A stretch of DNA of 64,000 bases, taken from the IMG/VR virus record IMGVR_UViG_3300030103_004672, positions 24,678-88,677 of that record; one strand, 5' to 3'. The notes beneath the pieces are model-generated. The model was not told where the DNA came from, ran no database searches, and was given only the letters and a program-made list of their open reading frames with translations. This DNA comes from a virus. The position numbers and the translations under genes are program-made. Below, piece after piece: positions 34,677 through 44,478 of this stretch. Positions within the stretch are counted from its first letter, which is position 1; the number at the start of each line of letters is the position of its first letter.

Positions 34677-35325
34677 TACTTCGGAATTTAGTATACCAAC
34701 AAGAATACATTTTACTCTCTTTAGATATGATCATACAGATTCGATTTTAATATCTAGAGTTAAGAGTACTTGCCATAATTATTCTAGAGATAAGGATTCA
34801 GATCATTTCATAGTAAGAGCATCACACCTAAAAAATGCCATAGAGACTTCCAGTAGGCTTAGTCATATAGCAAAGTCTGGTGAAGGTGGTGACTTTAAGT
34901 CTCTAAAGCTTAATTCAGTAATTTTTATATGGAAGATACTTAATAGTATGTCTAATCTAAGACTTGTGTCTTTTAACGTATCAAAAGATAAAAACTACAC
35001 CAGATTGTTTAAGCATGAAGGCAAGGACGTTTTTGGTTTTAACTTTAAGATCCAAGAAGGATTTATGGATCTTCCAAGAGTTTTATCAAGAAAAAACTTA
35101 GACAGATTCAATATGAAATTGATAGAGATGGGTCTAATGAAAAATTCATTTTTATCTAGATCTCCATTTTTTCAAATGGATGCAAGTCTATTCTTTGAGG
35201 CTCTTGCGTTGGCACAGATGGACCATGATGATCCAGAACTTGCATTGGTTTTAGAAAGTATTGATCCTCAGCTCGAAGAAGATAACCCAGTACTACTTGT
35301 TAAAACTGACTATTCAGCTTATTAA
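34660..35325 (+). CDS. Hypothetical protein downstream of the clamp-loader genes
   Basis: A 221-residue soluble protein, mixed alpha/beta, with an acidic C-terminus (DHDDPELALVLESIDPQLEEDNP). No motif recognised. It overlaps the preceding gene by 17 bases, so translation is probably coupled. In T4 this neighbourhood carries small replication and late-transcription accessory genes (59, 33, dsbA), but no clear match to those is visible. Confidence 0.7.
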   Translation: MSMLINTSEFSIPTRIHFTLFRYDHTDSILISRVKSTCHNYSRDKDSDHFIVRASHLKNAIETSSRLSHIAKSGEGGDFKSLKLNSVIFIWKILNSMSNLRLVSFNVSKDKNYTRLFKHEGKDVFGFNFKIQEGFMDLPRVLSRKNLDRFNMKLIEMGLMKNSFLSRSPFFQMDASLFFEALALAQMDHDDPELALVLESIDPQLEEDNPVLLVKTDYSAY

Positions 35326-35336
35326 GATATATAAAA
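35325..35336 (+). promoter_or_regulatory. Late-promoter-like box AGATATATAAAA
   Basis: A one-base variant of TGATATATAAA overlapping the previous stop and 24 bases before the neck-protein start. Confidence 0.6.
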
Positions 35337-35360
35337 GGCAAGTAATTCACTCAATGTCTA

Positions 35361-37304
35361 ATGGCTGTAAACGGAACCACTACAAATGAAAATGGCGATG
35401 CCATTCTAATATCGCTTCAAGAACCTTATAAAAATGTTGTTGAAGTTGTATCATTTACTGATGAAGTAGAAGGAGAGTCCACAGATTGTTTCTATACAAA
35501 ACAATTCAGATGGGGAACCGATGGAGTTGCATATTCTGATTATGTAGACTTAACAAACGAAAACCTAGCAGCTTTACTATTAAATCCTGAGGAACCTTTC
35601 TGGATTCAATACAAATATACACAAGTTGGTGATTGCACTTTAGAGTTTAAATCAATTGCACTAGAAATAGTAACAGATGGCGGTGTGATCTGTAGAGTAC
35701 CGCAGGTTGAGTGCTGCGATAGTCAGTCTATGTCAGGTGCACAAAACCTTGTAGTCGATTGCTGTGAATCTACATGGAATCCTTACGATTTGTCAAGAGC
35801 AAGTCAGATGTACAATCAATTGTCTTCTGTAGCTTCTCAGATATTCGGATTTTGTGTTAAATACTTTAAAACACAGGCTGATCAAAGATCAAAAGATGTT
35901 ATATTAAAGGAATATTCATTATTTGATGTTATTGACACTGCAGAGGTCAAGCTGATGATTCCCGATAATGCATTTCCGACAAGGGAATTGCAATTTAACC
36001 CTTTAATGATTGACTACCCAGTCCAATTTGAAGTGCATATTGTAAAATCAGAGTTCGAGAAAGTTTTCGGGGCAGGAGCAAAACCTGAGATGCGAGATTA
36101 TCTTTATTTTGAGCAATATCTTAATAAGGTTTATGAAGTAGATGCAATAGCAGAGCCAGATGACTTCTTATATGCAGGATCTTATTGGCGGGTTAGTTTA
36201 GTACAATATCAGCAGAGAACGGCAGTACAATATCCAGATAAAAACATAGAAGCTGTAAAAGATGCTATTGTTACGTCAGTTGAAGAAGAATTTGGGGAAG
36301 AGCGAGAAAAAGAATTTAAGGATGTACGCAAGCCTAAGCTTTATAACACAATCGGTAACCAAGATAACGATTACGTAAGGCGGATTCTTGATAAACAACT
36401 TATTATAAAACAGGAAAACGTTTACAATTTCTATACAATAATCTCTAAATACCATTATAAGCTGAGCTCAATGAAAAAGGGTGAAGAGGCAGTAGAGTAC
36501 CGATTTACAGATGGTTGGACTGCAGAACAAAATAGGGCATTCACAGGATGGATAAGGCCAACATATATAAACCAAATAGGAAGCAACGTACTAATAACGG
36601 CAGTTTCAGATATCGGTGGCCGAGCTGCATTGAGTACAAATGGTTTGCCACAGCCTGCAAATAGAAAGGTAGTAGCTGGTGATTTCTTGCGAATAACTGG
36701 CACAAATTCATATAATGGTATTCAGGAAATATTGTCGATTTCAGGTAATACAGTGATACTGAATACCCCATTTGTAGATGCTACTATAAACCCAAATGCT
36801 AAATTTAAGAAAGAAGGCGGAAGCAGATTTTTTGTTTACGAGTCAAATGACCAAGAATATTTTTCATTAATACAAACCGTAGGTGCTTTCATAGTAAACA
36901 TAAATGATACTAAATATGAGTTTGATATGCCATTCCAGTTTCTTGCTAATAATTTTTATTCATATGTCATAAATCTTAACAATAAAGCTAGGCAATTAAG
37001 TTTATTTGTTTACGAAACTCAAATGAACGTGACACAACCAAATGCGGGTTCTACAGGTGAACTTAAAAAGGTGTACGAAAACACCATTACGATTAGTCCT
37101 GTAGCAGTGCCTAGCGGACATTCTTGGAGGTTATTAGCTTCTGATGTTGACTTTACAAACAATAGAATATGGAATACTCCAATAGAAATAGAAGAACAGA
37201 ATTTAGTATTGAGCCAATATGTGGTTAATGACACAAGTTTAGCTTTATTAATTGACAATGCATCTCCAAGGCTATTAGTTCCACGCACTAATAATCCAAG
37301 ATAA
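35361..37304 (+). CDS. Large virion protein with a gp14-like neck region
   Basis: A 647-residue protein with no membrane segment. Residues ~165-300 (VKYFKTQAD...EYSLFDVIDTAEVKLMIPDNAFP...FEVHIVKSEFEKVFG...DYLYFEQYLNKVYEVDAIAEPDDFLYAGSYWRVSLVQYQQR) follow the order of the neck protein gp14: a short N-terminal strand, an FG hinge, a phrase for the reported interface and a final strand. The N-terminal ~120 residues (with a CC...CC cluster) and C-terminal ~250 residues are beta-rich additions. It is the first gene of the late cluster that also holds the terminase and tail genes. The gp14 match is by eye. Confidence 0.55.
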   Translation: MAVNGTTTNENGDAILISLQEPYKNVVEVVSFTDEVEGESTDCFYTKQFRWGTDGVAYSDYVDLTNENLAALLLNPEEPFWIQYKYTQVGDCTLEFKSIALEIVTDGGVICRVPQVECCDSQSMSGAQNLVVDCCESTWNPYDLSRASQMYNQLSSVASQIFGFCVKYFKTQADQRSKDVILKEYSLFDVIDTAEVKLMIPDNAFPTRELQFNPLMIDYPVQFEVHIVKSEFEKVFGAGAKPEMRDYLYFEQYLNKVYEVDAIAEPDDFLYAGSYWRVSLVQYQQRTAVQYPDKNIEAVKDAIVTSVEEEFGEEREKEFKDVRKPKLYNTIGNQDNDYVRRILDKQLIIKQENVYNFYTIISKYHYKLSSMKKGEEAVEYRFTDGWTAEQNRAFTGWIRPTYINQIGSNVLITAVSDIGGRAALSTNGLPQPANRKVVAGDFLRITGTNSYNGIQEILSISGNTVILNTPFVDATINPNAKFKKEGGSRFFVYESNDQEYFSLIQTVGAFIVNINDTKYEFDMPFQFLANNFYSYVINLNNKARQLSLFVYETQMNVTQPNAGSTGELKKVYENTITISPVAVPSGHSWRLLASDVDFTNNRIWNTPIEIEEQNLVLSQYVVNDTSLALLIDNASPRLLVPRTNNPR

Positions 37305-37319
37305 TATATAATATAAATA
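37303..37319 (+). promoter_or_regulatory. AT-rich element containing TATAAATA
   Basis: AATATATAATATAAATA lies between the neck gene and the small terminase gene. It includes TATAAATA, the exact late-promoter core of T4, 8 bases before the start codon. Such close spacing makes promoter function uncertain. Confidence 0.35.
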
Positions 37320-37326
37320 AAGATAC

Positions 37327-37929
37327 ATGGAAGAATCTAAGAAAAATCTTAGAGAGAGCCTAGATGATATATTAGGCTCAGATTTACCAGATGAAGTTCC
37401 TGGACTTTCCGATGCTCCAGATTTAAGGCCCGTTAGAAAGACTAGCATAAATGTCGGTCTAGAACGCGCTAAGAAAAAGGCTACAAAAGTAATGGACTCA
37501 CTCTTAAAATTTTATTTGAGTGAAGAAATTATCGAAGAACAGGAGTACATTAAGGCTAAAAGCGAACTTGATAAGTACGCATTGACTTCGTTAATAAGAC
37601 AGATGGAAAATAGCGAAAAGGCTATAACTACATTGATGGCAACTATTGATGAGGGTGATGTTTCGCCTAGAATGTTTGAAGTTCTTAGTGATTTGCAAAG
37701 AACTATGCTAGATATAATTAAGAGCCAAACAATGTACATGGTTGCAATTGAAGAGAACGCTAAAAAAATATCTAGAGATCTAGATGTTTATCATGGAACT
37801 AGTAACAAAAAACTTAAAGGCGAATCCGGTGTGAAATCAAGGGGAACTAAGGATTTAATGAAAGCTTTACAAAATTCAATAAACGAAGAAAATATACAAG
37901 ATGTCGATTCAAGTGAAGATGAAGAATAA
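37327..37929 (+). CDS. 16: Probable small terminase subunit (gp16-like)
   Basis: A 200-residue acidic, helical protein (T4 gp16 is 164). An acidic disordered N-terminus (DDILGSDLPDEVPGLSD) is followed by long helices (LERAKKKATKVMDSLLKFYLSEEIIEEQEYIKAKSELD; LSDLQRTMLDIIKSQ), which suits the coiled-coil core of gp16. It lies just upstream of gp17, the usual place for the small subunit, with a GroES-like gene between. Assigned on architecture and position rather than on a sequence motif. Confidence 0.6.
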   Translation: MEESKKNLRESLDDILGSDLPDEVPGLSDAPDLRPVRKTSINVGLERAKKKATKVMDSLLKFYLSEEIIEEQEYIKAKSELDKYALTSLIRQMENSEKAITTLMATIDEGDVSPRMFEVLSDLQRTMLDIIKSQTMYMVAIEENAKKISRDLDVYHGTSNKKLKGESGVKSRGTKDLMKALQNSINEENIQDVDSSEDEE

Positions 37930-38191
37930 ATTTATTCTTATCAAAGATTTAGATGAAGATGGATTAACCGAAACCGAATCTGGTTTGTTTGTTCCAAAGG
38001 ATAAATTAGAAGTAGGTAGAACTGCAATAGTATTAGCAGCCGGAGATTGTGATAAAGTTAAAAAAGGTGATATAGTCTATAAAATAAAAGGCAACGGAAC
38101 GCCTATTATTCTGAATGATATTAAAATGGAGATGATTCATATAGACTTTATATTAGGTGTTATAGAAAATGGCGAAACCGCAACCACATAG
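37919..38191 (+). CDS. GroES-like co-chaperonin
   Basis: A 90-residue protein following the GroES outline. KFILIKDLDEDG corresponds to the first strand (PLGDRVLV), TETESGLFVPKD to the KTxSGIxLP segment, AIVLAAGDCDKVKKGDIVYKIK to the VVAVG...VKVGDxVL segment, and the end DFILGVIENG to the ESDILAVIE terminus. The mobile loop, which contacts GroEL, would be the acidic DEDGLTETESG. T4 gp31 plays this role for capsid folding but sits elsewhere and has a longer loop. I use ATG 37919 (MKNKFIL); ATG 37901 would add six residues. It overlaps both terminase genes. Confidence 0.8.
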   Translation: MKNKFILIKDLDEDGLTETESGLFVPKDKLEVGRTAIVLAAGDCDKVKKGDIVYKIKGNGTPIILNDIKMEMIHIDFILGVIENGETATT

Positions 38192-39983
38192 TGCAGGATT
38201 TGACTTCAGTGTAGATGCTGCAGAAAGTAATTTTTCTTGGTCAACTGAAAAAGTTAACCAATTGATGATTGCTTTAGATGAGGGCTATAAACCAAAAGCA
38301 CACCCCTTTCATAGTGGTGATCCAAATCTCAGAAAGGGTAACATTGTATTTAATTATACAGATAAGGAAATTAAGGAAATACGAAAGTGTGCTACTGATA
38401 TAGTTTATTTTGCAAATACCTATTGTACTGTAATGACAGATGAGGGCTTGAAGTCTATAACACTAAGACCTTATCAGGAAGAAATGCTAGAGCAATTTCA
38501 AAACGAAAGGTTCAATGTATGCTTAGCAAGCCGACAGGTAGGAAAAACTATATGTTCATCAATTTTTGTTGCATGGTACTCACTTTTTAATTTTGATAAA
38601 AACGCATTAGTTCTTTCAAATAAAGGTGCAACCACAAGAGAGATTATTGATAAGGGTAAAACTATCTTAACCCACTTGCCTTTCTTTCTTAAACCTGGTG
38701 TGATAAAATGGGACGTATTTAGTTCAAAATTTGATAATGGTTGCAGAATTATTGGACAAACAACTACTAAGAAGGCTGCTATCGGTTTTACGATCCATCT
38801 TCTATTTATGGATGAGTTTGCACATATTCCAAATCAGTTTGTTGATACTTTTTATGAGAACGTTTATCCAACAATTTCGGCATCCACGACATCAAAGGTT
38901 ATTATAACAAGCACACCAAACGGATTTAATAAGTTTTACGATATTTACAATGGCGCTTCATCAGGACTGAATGAGTATACACCATTTAGAGTGGATTGGT
39001 GGGATGTCCCAGGACGTGATGAGGCATGGATGCAGCAAGAAGTTTCAAACCTTGGAAGCGAGGAGGCTTTTAACCGCCAATACGGAAATCAGTTTATAGC
39101 ATCATCGTCTTTATTATTAAGTCCAGATAGTATTAAAAAACTTGGACAAAATAGAAAAGAATTCGTTTTTAGAGACATTCCAGAGTTTGAAGGAGAAGGT
39201 ATAGATTACCAAGGTCTAGTTTGGGATCCTGATTTTGATATTGATGATGCATCTGATGAGCTGAACTATTACATGTTTTCAGTTGATATTGCAGAGGGAG
39301 CAGGCGGAGATTATTCAGTTATCAATATATTTAAGGTGGAAATAATGGACTCGAAGGACTTTGATAAAGTACACACACCCGGTTCATTTGTTGACTTTTT
39401 TAGAATGCGCCAGATTGCAAGATTTAGGAGTAACGAACACTCTATAGAAGAGTTCTCAAAGGTTTTGTATGTCTTAGGTTTTGAGGTATTTTACCCAGAG
39501 AACCTAAAAATGATAATAGAATGGAATGTTTTTGGATCGGAAGTTGTAAAAAGGCTAGAAACTGTTTTTCCAGCAAGAAATAATTTTGATGAGGAGACTA
39601 TTGTGAAATTTAAGCACCGCGTTGACGGAACATCACTAAAATTTGGTCTTAAAGTAAAAAGTGATAATAAACCTATTTTTTGTCAAAACTTTAAAAAATA
39701 TGTGGTTCAAAATAGAATTGTATTCAACGAAACAGAAACAGTAAATGAGGCTAATTCTTTTGGTAGAATGCCAAATGGATCTTATGCAGGCCAACTTGGC
39801 AATGATGATCTAATTATGACATGCATAAATGGATGTGAATTTTTCAATACTATGGACTTCACTGAATTTGCTGAGGAGATTTATGAATATGTTGATTTTG
39901 GCGATCAGGACAAGATAGATAAAATCTTAGAGTCCGACTCTAAGGGTGGAAATCTTAACTATGATATTTACGATATCATTTAA
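38169..39983 (+). CDS. 17: Large terminase subunit gp17
   Basis: A 604-residue packaging motor (T4 gp17 is 610). Adenine-binding LRPYQEEML, Walker A SRQVGKT (121-127), Walker B LLFMDEF (Asp215, Glu216), coupling motif IITSTPNG, and a C-terminal RNase H-fold nuclease with FSVDIAEGAGGDYSV (first metal Asp near 369) and a late GNDDLIM acidic site. It cuts and pumps DNA into the prohead through gp20. It overlaps the GroES-like gene by 23 bases. Confidence 0.97.
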   Translation: MAKPQPHSAGFDFSVDAAESNFSWSTEKVNQLMIALDEGYKPKAHPFHSGDPNLRKGNIVFNYTDKEIKEIRKCATDIVYFANTYCTVMTDEGLKSITLRPYQEEMLEQFQNERFNVCLASRQVGKTICSSIFVAWYSLFNFDKNALVLSNKGATTREIIDKGKTILTHLPFFLKPGVIKWDVFSSKFDNGCRIIGQTTTKKAAIGFTIHLLFMDEFAHIPNQFVDTFYENVYPTISASTTSKVIITSTPNGFNKFYDIYNGASSGLNEYTPFRVDWWDVPGRDEAWMQQEVSNLGSEEAFNRQYGNQFIASSSLLLSPDSIKKLGQNRKEFVFRDIPEFEGEGIDYQGLVWDPDFDIDDASDELNYYMFSVDIAEGAGGDYSVINIFKVEIMDSKDFDKVHTPGSFVDFFRMRQIARFRSNEHSIEEFSKVLYVLGFEVFYPENLKMIIEWNVFGSEVVKRLETVFPARNNFDEETIVKFKHRVDGTSLKFGLKVKSDNKPIFCQNFKKYVVQNRIVFNETETVNEANSFGRMPNGSYAGQLGNDDLIMTCINGCEFFNTMDFTEFAEEIYEYVDFGDQDKIDKILESDSKGGNLNYDIYDII

Positions 39984-40014
39984 AAAATTATCAGATAAAA
40001 ATACTAATTGTAGC

Positions 40015-40025
40015 TGATATATAAA
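40015..40025 (+). promoter_or_regulatory. Late-promoter-like box of the sheath gene
   Basis: A perfect TGATATATAAA 28 bases before the gp18 start, after a 30-base gap from gp17. Confidence 0.7.
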
Positions 40026-40053
40026 TCAAATCTTAGTAAAAAAATATTATAAA

Positions 40054-43000
40054 ATGGCATTAGATCCGCAAATAACGTCGCTGAAAGCCTCTGGAACGTA
40101 TAGATTCGAATTTGACAAGAGTCAAGTTGTTAACATTCCAGCTAACCAGATTAGATTGGTTGTAGGTTTTTCTAAAAAAGGTCCATTCAATACGCCAGTG
40201 TTTGTTCCAGATACTGCTTTCTTTAAGCAAGTTTTCGGCGATATTGATAGAAACTTAGAAAAGAAAGATTCTTTCTTCCATAGAAGTTGTTTAGTTGCTC
40301 TTGAGAGAGGTCCAATTTTAGCAATGAATCTTTTAAATCTAGACGAAAACGATCAGGTTGAATATATTCAATTTGCAACTGGTGCTACACCAGGTAATGT
40401 ACAGGTTAACACTCCAAAGAATGGAGAATATCAAGGATTCTATAACAGAGACAGATTCTTCTTCCCAGACAGTGATGCATTCTTAGATAATGTTTCGCCT
40501 GCTGTTAACAGAGATGCTTTATCTGGCGCTTCTACTAATAACCTATTAGATTTTGTTAATCTAGGCCAAAATGCTGTATCTGTATTTGTTAAAAAGGCAG
40601 CAGCAGAAAATGTAGCTGGATTTGACATTACAGTTGAAGAATTTTACGGATCTGCAAACATCCCTGGATTCTTAGATAAGGACAGTTTGATATCTGACTT
40701 TATGGTAGATGTTTCTGTAATCGAAGGTAACTTTGGTGGAGATTTTTCTCTAGCAAATCCATACGAAAGATTTGATGCTGATCCATTATTCCAACCATAT
40801 TTTGATAAGAGCTCTGGTCTTTTAAGAAAGAAAGTTGCTACTGACGATAGTGATACCTCAATAACTGAGTTCTTGAACTTGCCAGAAGTTAACGAAATCG
40901 CAAGATATACGGCTTGTTTAATTCCAAACTTTATTGATCAGCTTGGAAACAATCTTTTTATCGAGAACTTAATAAACAGAGACACTGCAACTACAGGTCT
41001 TTTCGTAACAGTTAACGAAGACCTATTCTCAGGAGACTTCTTAATCGATGGAGTTGCTGGAGGTATTGACTTAATAGGACACAACCTGGAGAAGTCGCAA
41101 CCATCAACTGTTAACTTCCTTTCTTACCAAGGAGCTATTAAGTCAGATGTCGAGAGCTGTAAAGAATTCTCTACTCCTAATACCGTAGAAGTTTCTGCTA
41201 CCGATGTTGTGGCCGTTAGCACAAACGCTTCTGGGGACATTGAGATTACTGTTACTGGATCTGCTGGAGAAACTTTATATGATGCCCTAAGCGCAATGAC
41301 AGCAAACACCGCAACTACTATAGGTACTTATTTAAAGGGTGCAGTTAGCAACGAATATGTACCAGTTATTGGCAAGCAAGTATTAACAGGTTCTGTTACT
41401 ATTTCACTATCTGCGGTTGGAGGTATTGTTGTAGGAGACTTCCCGGTCACTGTTGGTGATATATTAACATACCTAAACCCTACTGACTTAGACTACATAG
41501 TACATGAGTGGGACGGCTCTGCACAAACTACAAAAATTGTAGGCGCGCCTGCATCTGCACTTTATACCCAAGTTTCTTCTGGAACTTTTACTGATGGGGA
41601 CACTGCAATCTATTCGTATACTAATGGTGGTGTAACAACTGACACACAATCGTTCTTAGTATTTGATGAAGCGACTTATGGCTACATACACGAAACAGAC
41701 ACTGGTATTGCTATTAGTGACCCTGCATACAATCTAACTATAGCTAAAGTAAGTCCTTACACAGATGAGAATTATGCTACTCCATTAGGAGCAACTGATT
41801 TCACTAAGTTTAACATTGACACAGCTAGCCCAGGTACTGGTGGATTCTTAACATCTAGTGGTACATTCGCAACGGCTAACTGCCTTAATGTTATAACGTT
41901 AAAAGGAGATCTTAACTTAACTGTTGATATCTTAGCAGATTCATCTGATGAGCCAACATTATTCCCTAACCAAGTTCTCATCGCCGCTACTGAAGATGAG
42001 GTTGTGAATGGAGATGTTGCTGTTGGAAGATACCTAGTACATAGTGATGGCGATCTAAGCAACCCATCTAGATTAACTAGAATTAATGAAGTTCAGGGTG
42101 GTAAAACTACTGCTAATTATGCTGCTATCCCAGCAGGAACTACTGCTATTCTAGTAACAACACAATCTGAGATCTTAGTAGATACTCAAAACGACGGCAC
42201 AACTGCTGGAGTTAAGAAGGTTGAACTTTACTACCCAATCGACCAATGGTTTGACTACCTAAATGTATTCAAACTAGATGGGTTTTCACTTGATCCAACT
42301 AAGCACGTGCCTGATGGAACTAATGATCGTCAAAACGATATCCTCAACGATACAATCGGAGCTGGAACAAACTTGTTCAAAGCACTGACTGACAGAGACA
42401 TCATTAACTTCAGATATTTAGTAGATACGTTTGGTAACGGTATTGAAGCTAATTCAAAATCTGTTTACACAAAACTATGTTCAAGCAGAAAGAATGCTTC
42501 TGCGATTATCAATGCGCCTTCTGCTAGAGATTTCAAGAAGAGCACTGATCCATCATTCCTAGATGCAACTAAAACGCTTTCTACAAGATTTATTGCTGAG
42601 GGTGGTGATCTAAGCAAGAATCCAACAGTGAGATACTCACTACCATCTATTGCGGATGGCGCCAGCTTTGGATTCTACTTCTTCCCATTCGTACAAGTAC
42701 GAGACTTAGGAAGAAATATCAGCGTACCGCCCGCAGCTTACGTATCAAACAACTTCATTAACAAGTTTGAAAATGCATTACCATGGTCATTGGTTGCTGG
42801 AGTACGACGCGGAGTCTTAGGCGGTGCTGGATTAGTCGGTCTTGAAACGAATCTTGATACTAGTGATAGAGCAAATATCGAGCCATTTGGTCTCAACCCA
42901 ATCATCTTCCAAAGTGGAACTGGGCCTACTATCTTTGCTAACAAAACGGCACAGCAGAATCCAACATCTGCACTTAGCTCAATTAACGTTAGAGAAGTAG

Positions 43001-43302
43001 TGATCTATATCCAAGATGGTATCGACGCAATCTTGAAAAACTACTTGTTTGAGTTTAACACTCCACAAACAAGACTAGAGATCGTAACGTTAGCAAACAA
43101 CTTCTTGCAAACTGTTCAGAACGACGATGGAGTATTTGACTTCAGAAACGTGATGGATGAAACAAATAACCCGCCAGAAGTTATTGACAGAAACATTGGA
43201 ATAATTGACACCTTCATCGAGCCTGTTAGAGGTATGGAAATTCTCGTACAGAGAACAACAATCTTGAGAACTGGAGCGATTAGCAGTGGAAACTTCCAAT
43301 AA
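40054..43302 (+). CDS. 18: Tail sheath protein gp18, enlarged
   Basis: A 1082-residue contractile sheath (T4 gp18 is 659). The N-terminal IRLVVGFSKKGPFNTPVFVPD and the conserved C-terminal domain (VVIYIQDGIDAILKNYLFEFNTP...TLANNFLQTVQN...PPEVIDRNIGIIDTFIEPVRGMEILVQRTTI) are typical of gp18 and carry the inter-subunit handshake. Roughly residues 365-730 are an extra block, Thr/Ala/Gly-rich and beta-prone, which should sit on the outer surface of the sheath. Codon choice is like that of the capsid gene, as expected for high expression. Confidence 0.95.
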   Translation: MALDPQITSLKASGTYRFEFDKSQVVNIPANQIRLVVGFSKKGPFNTPVFVPDTAFFKQVFGDIDRNLEKKDSFFHRSCLVALERGPILAMNLLNLDENDQVEYIQFATGATPGNVQVNTPKNGEYQGFYNRDRFFFPDSDAFLDNVSPAVNRDALSGASTNNLLDFVNLGQNAVSVFVKKAAAENVAGFDITVEEFYGSANIPGFLDKDSLISDFMVDVSVIEGNFGGDFSLANPYERFDADPLFQPYFDKSSGLLRKKVATDDSDTSITEFLNLPEVNEIARYTACLIPNFIDQLGNNLFIENLINRDTATTGLFVTVNEDLFSGDFLIDGVAGGIDLIGHNLEKSQPSTVNFLSYQGAIKSDVESCKEFSTPNTVEVSATDVVAVSTNASGDIEITVTGSAGETLYDALSAMTANTATTIGTYLKGAVSNEYVPVIGKQVLTGSVTISLSAVGGIVVGDFPVTVGDILTYLNPTDLDYIVHEWDGSAQTTKIVGAPASALYTQVSSGTFTDGDTAIYSYTNGGVTTDTQSFLVFDEATYGYIHETDTGIAISDPAYNLTIAKVSPYTDENYATPLGATDFTKFNIDTASPGTGGFLTSSGTFATANCLNVITLKGDLNLTVDILADSSDEPTLFPNQVLIAATEDEVVNGDVAVGRYLVHSDGDLSNPSRLTRINEVQGGKTTANYAAIPAGTTAILVTTQSEILVDTQNDGTTAGVKKVELYYPIDQWFDYLNVFKLDGFSLDPTKHVPDGTNDRQNDILNDTIGAGTNLFKALTDRDIINFRYLVDTFGNGIEANSKSVYTKLCSSRKNASAIINAPSARDFKKSTDPSFLDATKTLSTRFIAEGGDLSKNPTVRYSLPSIADGASFGFYFFPFVQVRDLGRNISVPPAAYVSNNFINKFENALPWSLVAGVRRGVLGGAGLVGLETNLDTSDRANIEPFGLNPIIFQSGTGPTIFANKTAQQNPTSALSSINVREVVIYIQDGIDAILKNYLFEFNTPQTRLEIVTLANNFLQTVQNDDGVFDFRNVMDETNNPPEVIDRNIGIIDTFIEPVRGMEILVQRTTILRTGAISSGNFQ

Positions 43303-43333
43303 CAGATAGATAAATAAAAAAAAGAGATAGAAT

Positions 43334-43894
43334 ATGCCACTTCCGCATTATACACAGAGTAGAACGAGTAATAACCTTTTCGAGCCAATATATCCCAGTT
43401 TGTTTGAGGTGACTTTGTTTACACCTCCTTCAATTGGAGCTGACACAGCAGTATTGCTTGAGCACGTCAAATCTATTGGTGGTCTTAACGGACTTAACCC
43501 ATCAGTTGACGCTGTAGGACAAAAGTACAAATTTGCTGATCGTTCATTCGCTTCAATGCCAGGTCAGACTTTCATTGATGTAAGTATGAACTTCACATTG
43601 AACTTGAATGATGCAAATGAGAACTTCATTTACAACACTATGAGAAACTGGTATAAGTTGATCTACGATCCATTAACTGCTGAGATGGGTCTTAAGAGAG
43701 ACTATGTTGGTAGTGCAATTATCGTACAGTACAACCGTCCTGGTGATGTATTTAGAAAGATTACTCTAAATGACATCTTCCCAACTGGTGCTCCTGAATT
43801 CTTAGATGAATTAAATTACGAGACCAACGATCCAGCTGAATTGTCAATGACATACCGTTGTGACCACTGGGTTGAGGAGAACGTTGGAGGATAA
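43334..43894 (+). CDS. 19: Tail tube protein gp19
   Basis: A 186-residue tail tube subunit (T4 gp19 is 163). SLFEVTLFTP, then LLEHVKSIGGLNGLNPSVDAVGQKYKFADRSFA, FTLNLNDANENFIYNTMRNWYKLIYDPLTAEMG and LSMTYRCDHWVEE match the conserved tube fold. It polymerises inside the sheath, guided by the tape measure. It is followed by a strong terminator. Confidence 0.95.
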   Translation: MPLPHYTQSRTSNNLFEPIYPSLFEVTLFTPPSIGADTAVLLEHVKSIGGLNGLNPSVDAVGQKYKFADRSFASMPGQTFIDVSMNFTLNLNDANENFIYNTMRNWYKLIYDPLTAEMGLKRDYVGSAIIVQYNRPGDVFRKITLNDIFPTGAPEFLDELNYETNDPAELSMTYRCDHWVEENVGG

Positions 43895-43916
43895 TTCAAA
43901 CTCTCAATTATTTTAA

Positions 43917-43947
43917 AAAGGGCCAAAAAAAAATTGGCCCTTTTTTT
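43917..43947 (+). terminator. Strong terminator after gp19
   Basis: AAAGGGCCAA (43917-43926) and TTGGCCCTTT (43934-43943) with an A-rich loop, then more Ts. It ends the sheath-tube transcript. Confidence 0.92.
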
Positions 43948-43965
43948 ATTTTCCAAGATTAGACA

Positions 43966-43975
43966 TGATATATAA
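43966..43975 (+). promoter_or_regulatory. Late-promoter-like box TGATATATAA
   Basis: TGATATATAA directly after the gp19 terminator and 20 bases before the GIY-YIG gene; it probably drives the downstream baseplate and tape-measure genes. Confidence 0.65.
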
Positions 43976-43995
43976 TACATAATATAGATTAACTA

Positions 43996-44466
43996 ATGGT
44001 AATTTTTAAAGTAACACATAAATCAAACGGTAAGGTTTACATTGGTTATTCAACTAACGACAATCCTAACTTTTATGGATCTGGCAAATACATCAAAAAG
44101 GCAATTCAACATTTTGGAATTGATAGTTTTGATAAAACACTAATCGAGTCTTTCGAAGACGATGCTAGCATAGCAACAGTCATGGAGAGGGTTGATTATT
44201 GGATTAAACATTTTAAAGCAGATAGTTCAAAGTATGGATATAACGAAAGTATAGTTGAATTAATACCAAAAAAGAAGAAACTCACAAGAAAGCTTCAGGT
44301 TTTGCTATCAAGTGAACATGAAGATGCTCTAAATTCTATTATAATTTCTAAATCAATGGAACAGGGAACAAAACCTATGGCATTGTCTAAATATATCAGA
44401 CAGCTAATTATCCAACATATAGTGGAAGAAACAAATATTCAAAAACAATTTAGTCAAAAAAATTAA
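43996..44466 (+). CDS. GIY-YIG endonuclease-like protein (homing type)
   Basis: A 156-residue protein. FKVTHKSNGKVYIGYSTNDN is the two-strand GIY-YIG core (with FKV for GIY and YIG retained), followed by YGSGKYIKKAIQHFG and ERVDYWIKHFKA, helices of the phage Seg-type nucleases that carry the catalytic Arg/Glu. The C-terminal 60 residues (LTRKLQVLLSSEHEDALN...MALSKYIRQLII) resemble a ribbon-helix-helix DNA-binding unit. It lies between tube and baseplate genes, a typical free-standing homing gene location. Confidence 0.75.
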   Translation: MVIFKVTHKSNGKVYIGYSTNDNPNFYGSGKYIKKAIQHFGIDSFDKTLIESFEDDASIATVMERVDYWIKHFKADSSKYGYNESIVELIPKKKKLTRKLQVLLSSEHEDALNSIIISKSMEQGTKPMALSKYIRQLIIQHIVEETNIQKQFSQKN

Positions 44467-44478
44467 AATAACAAAAAC

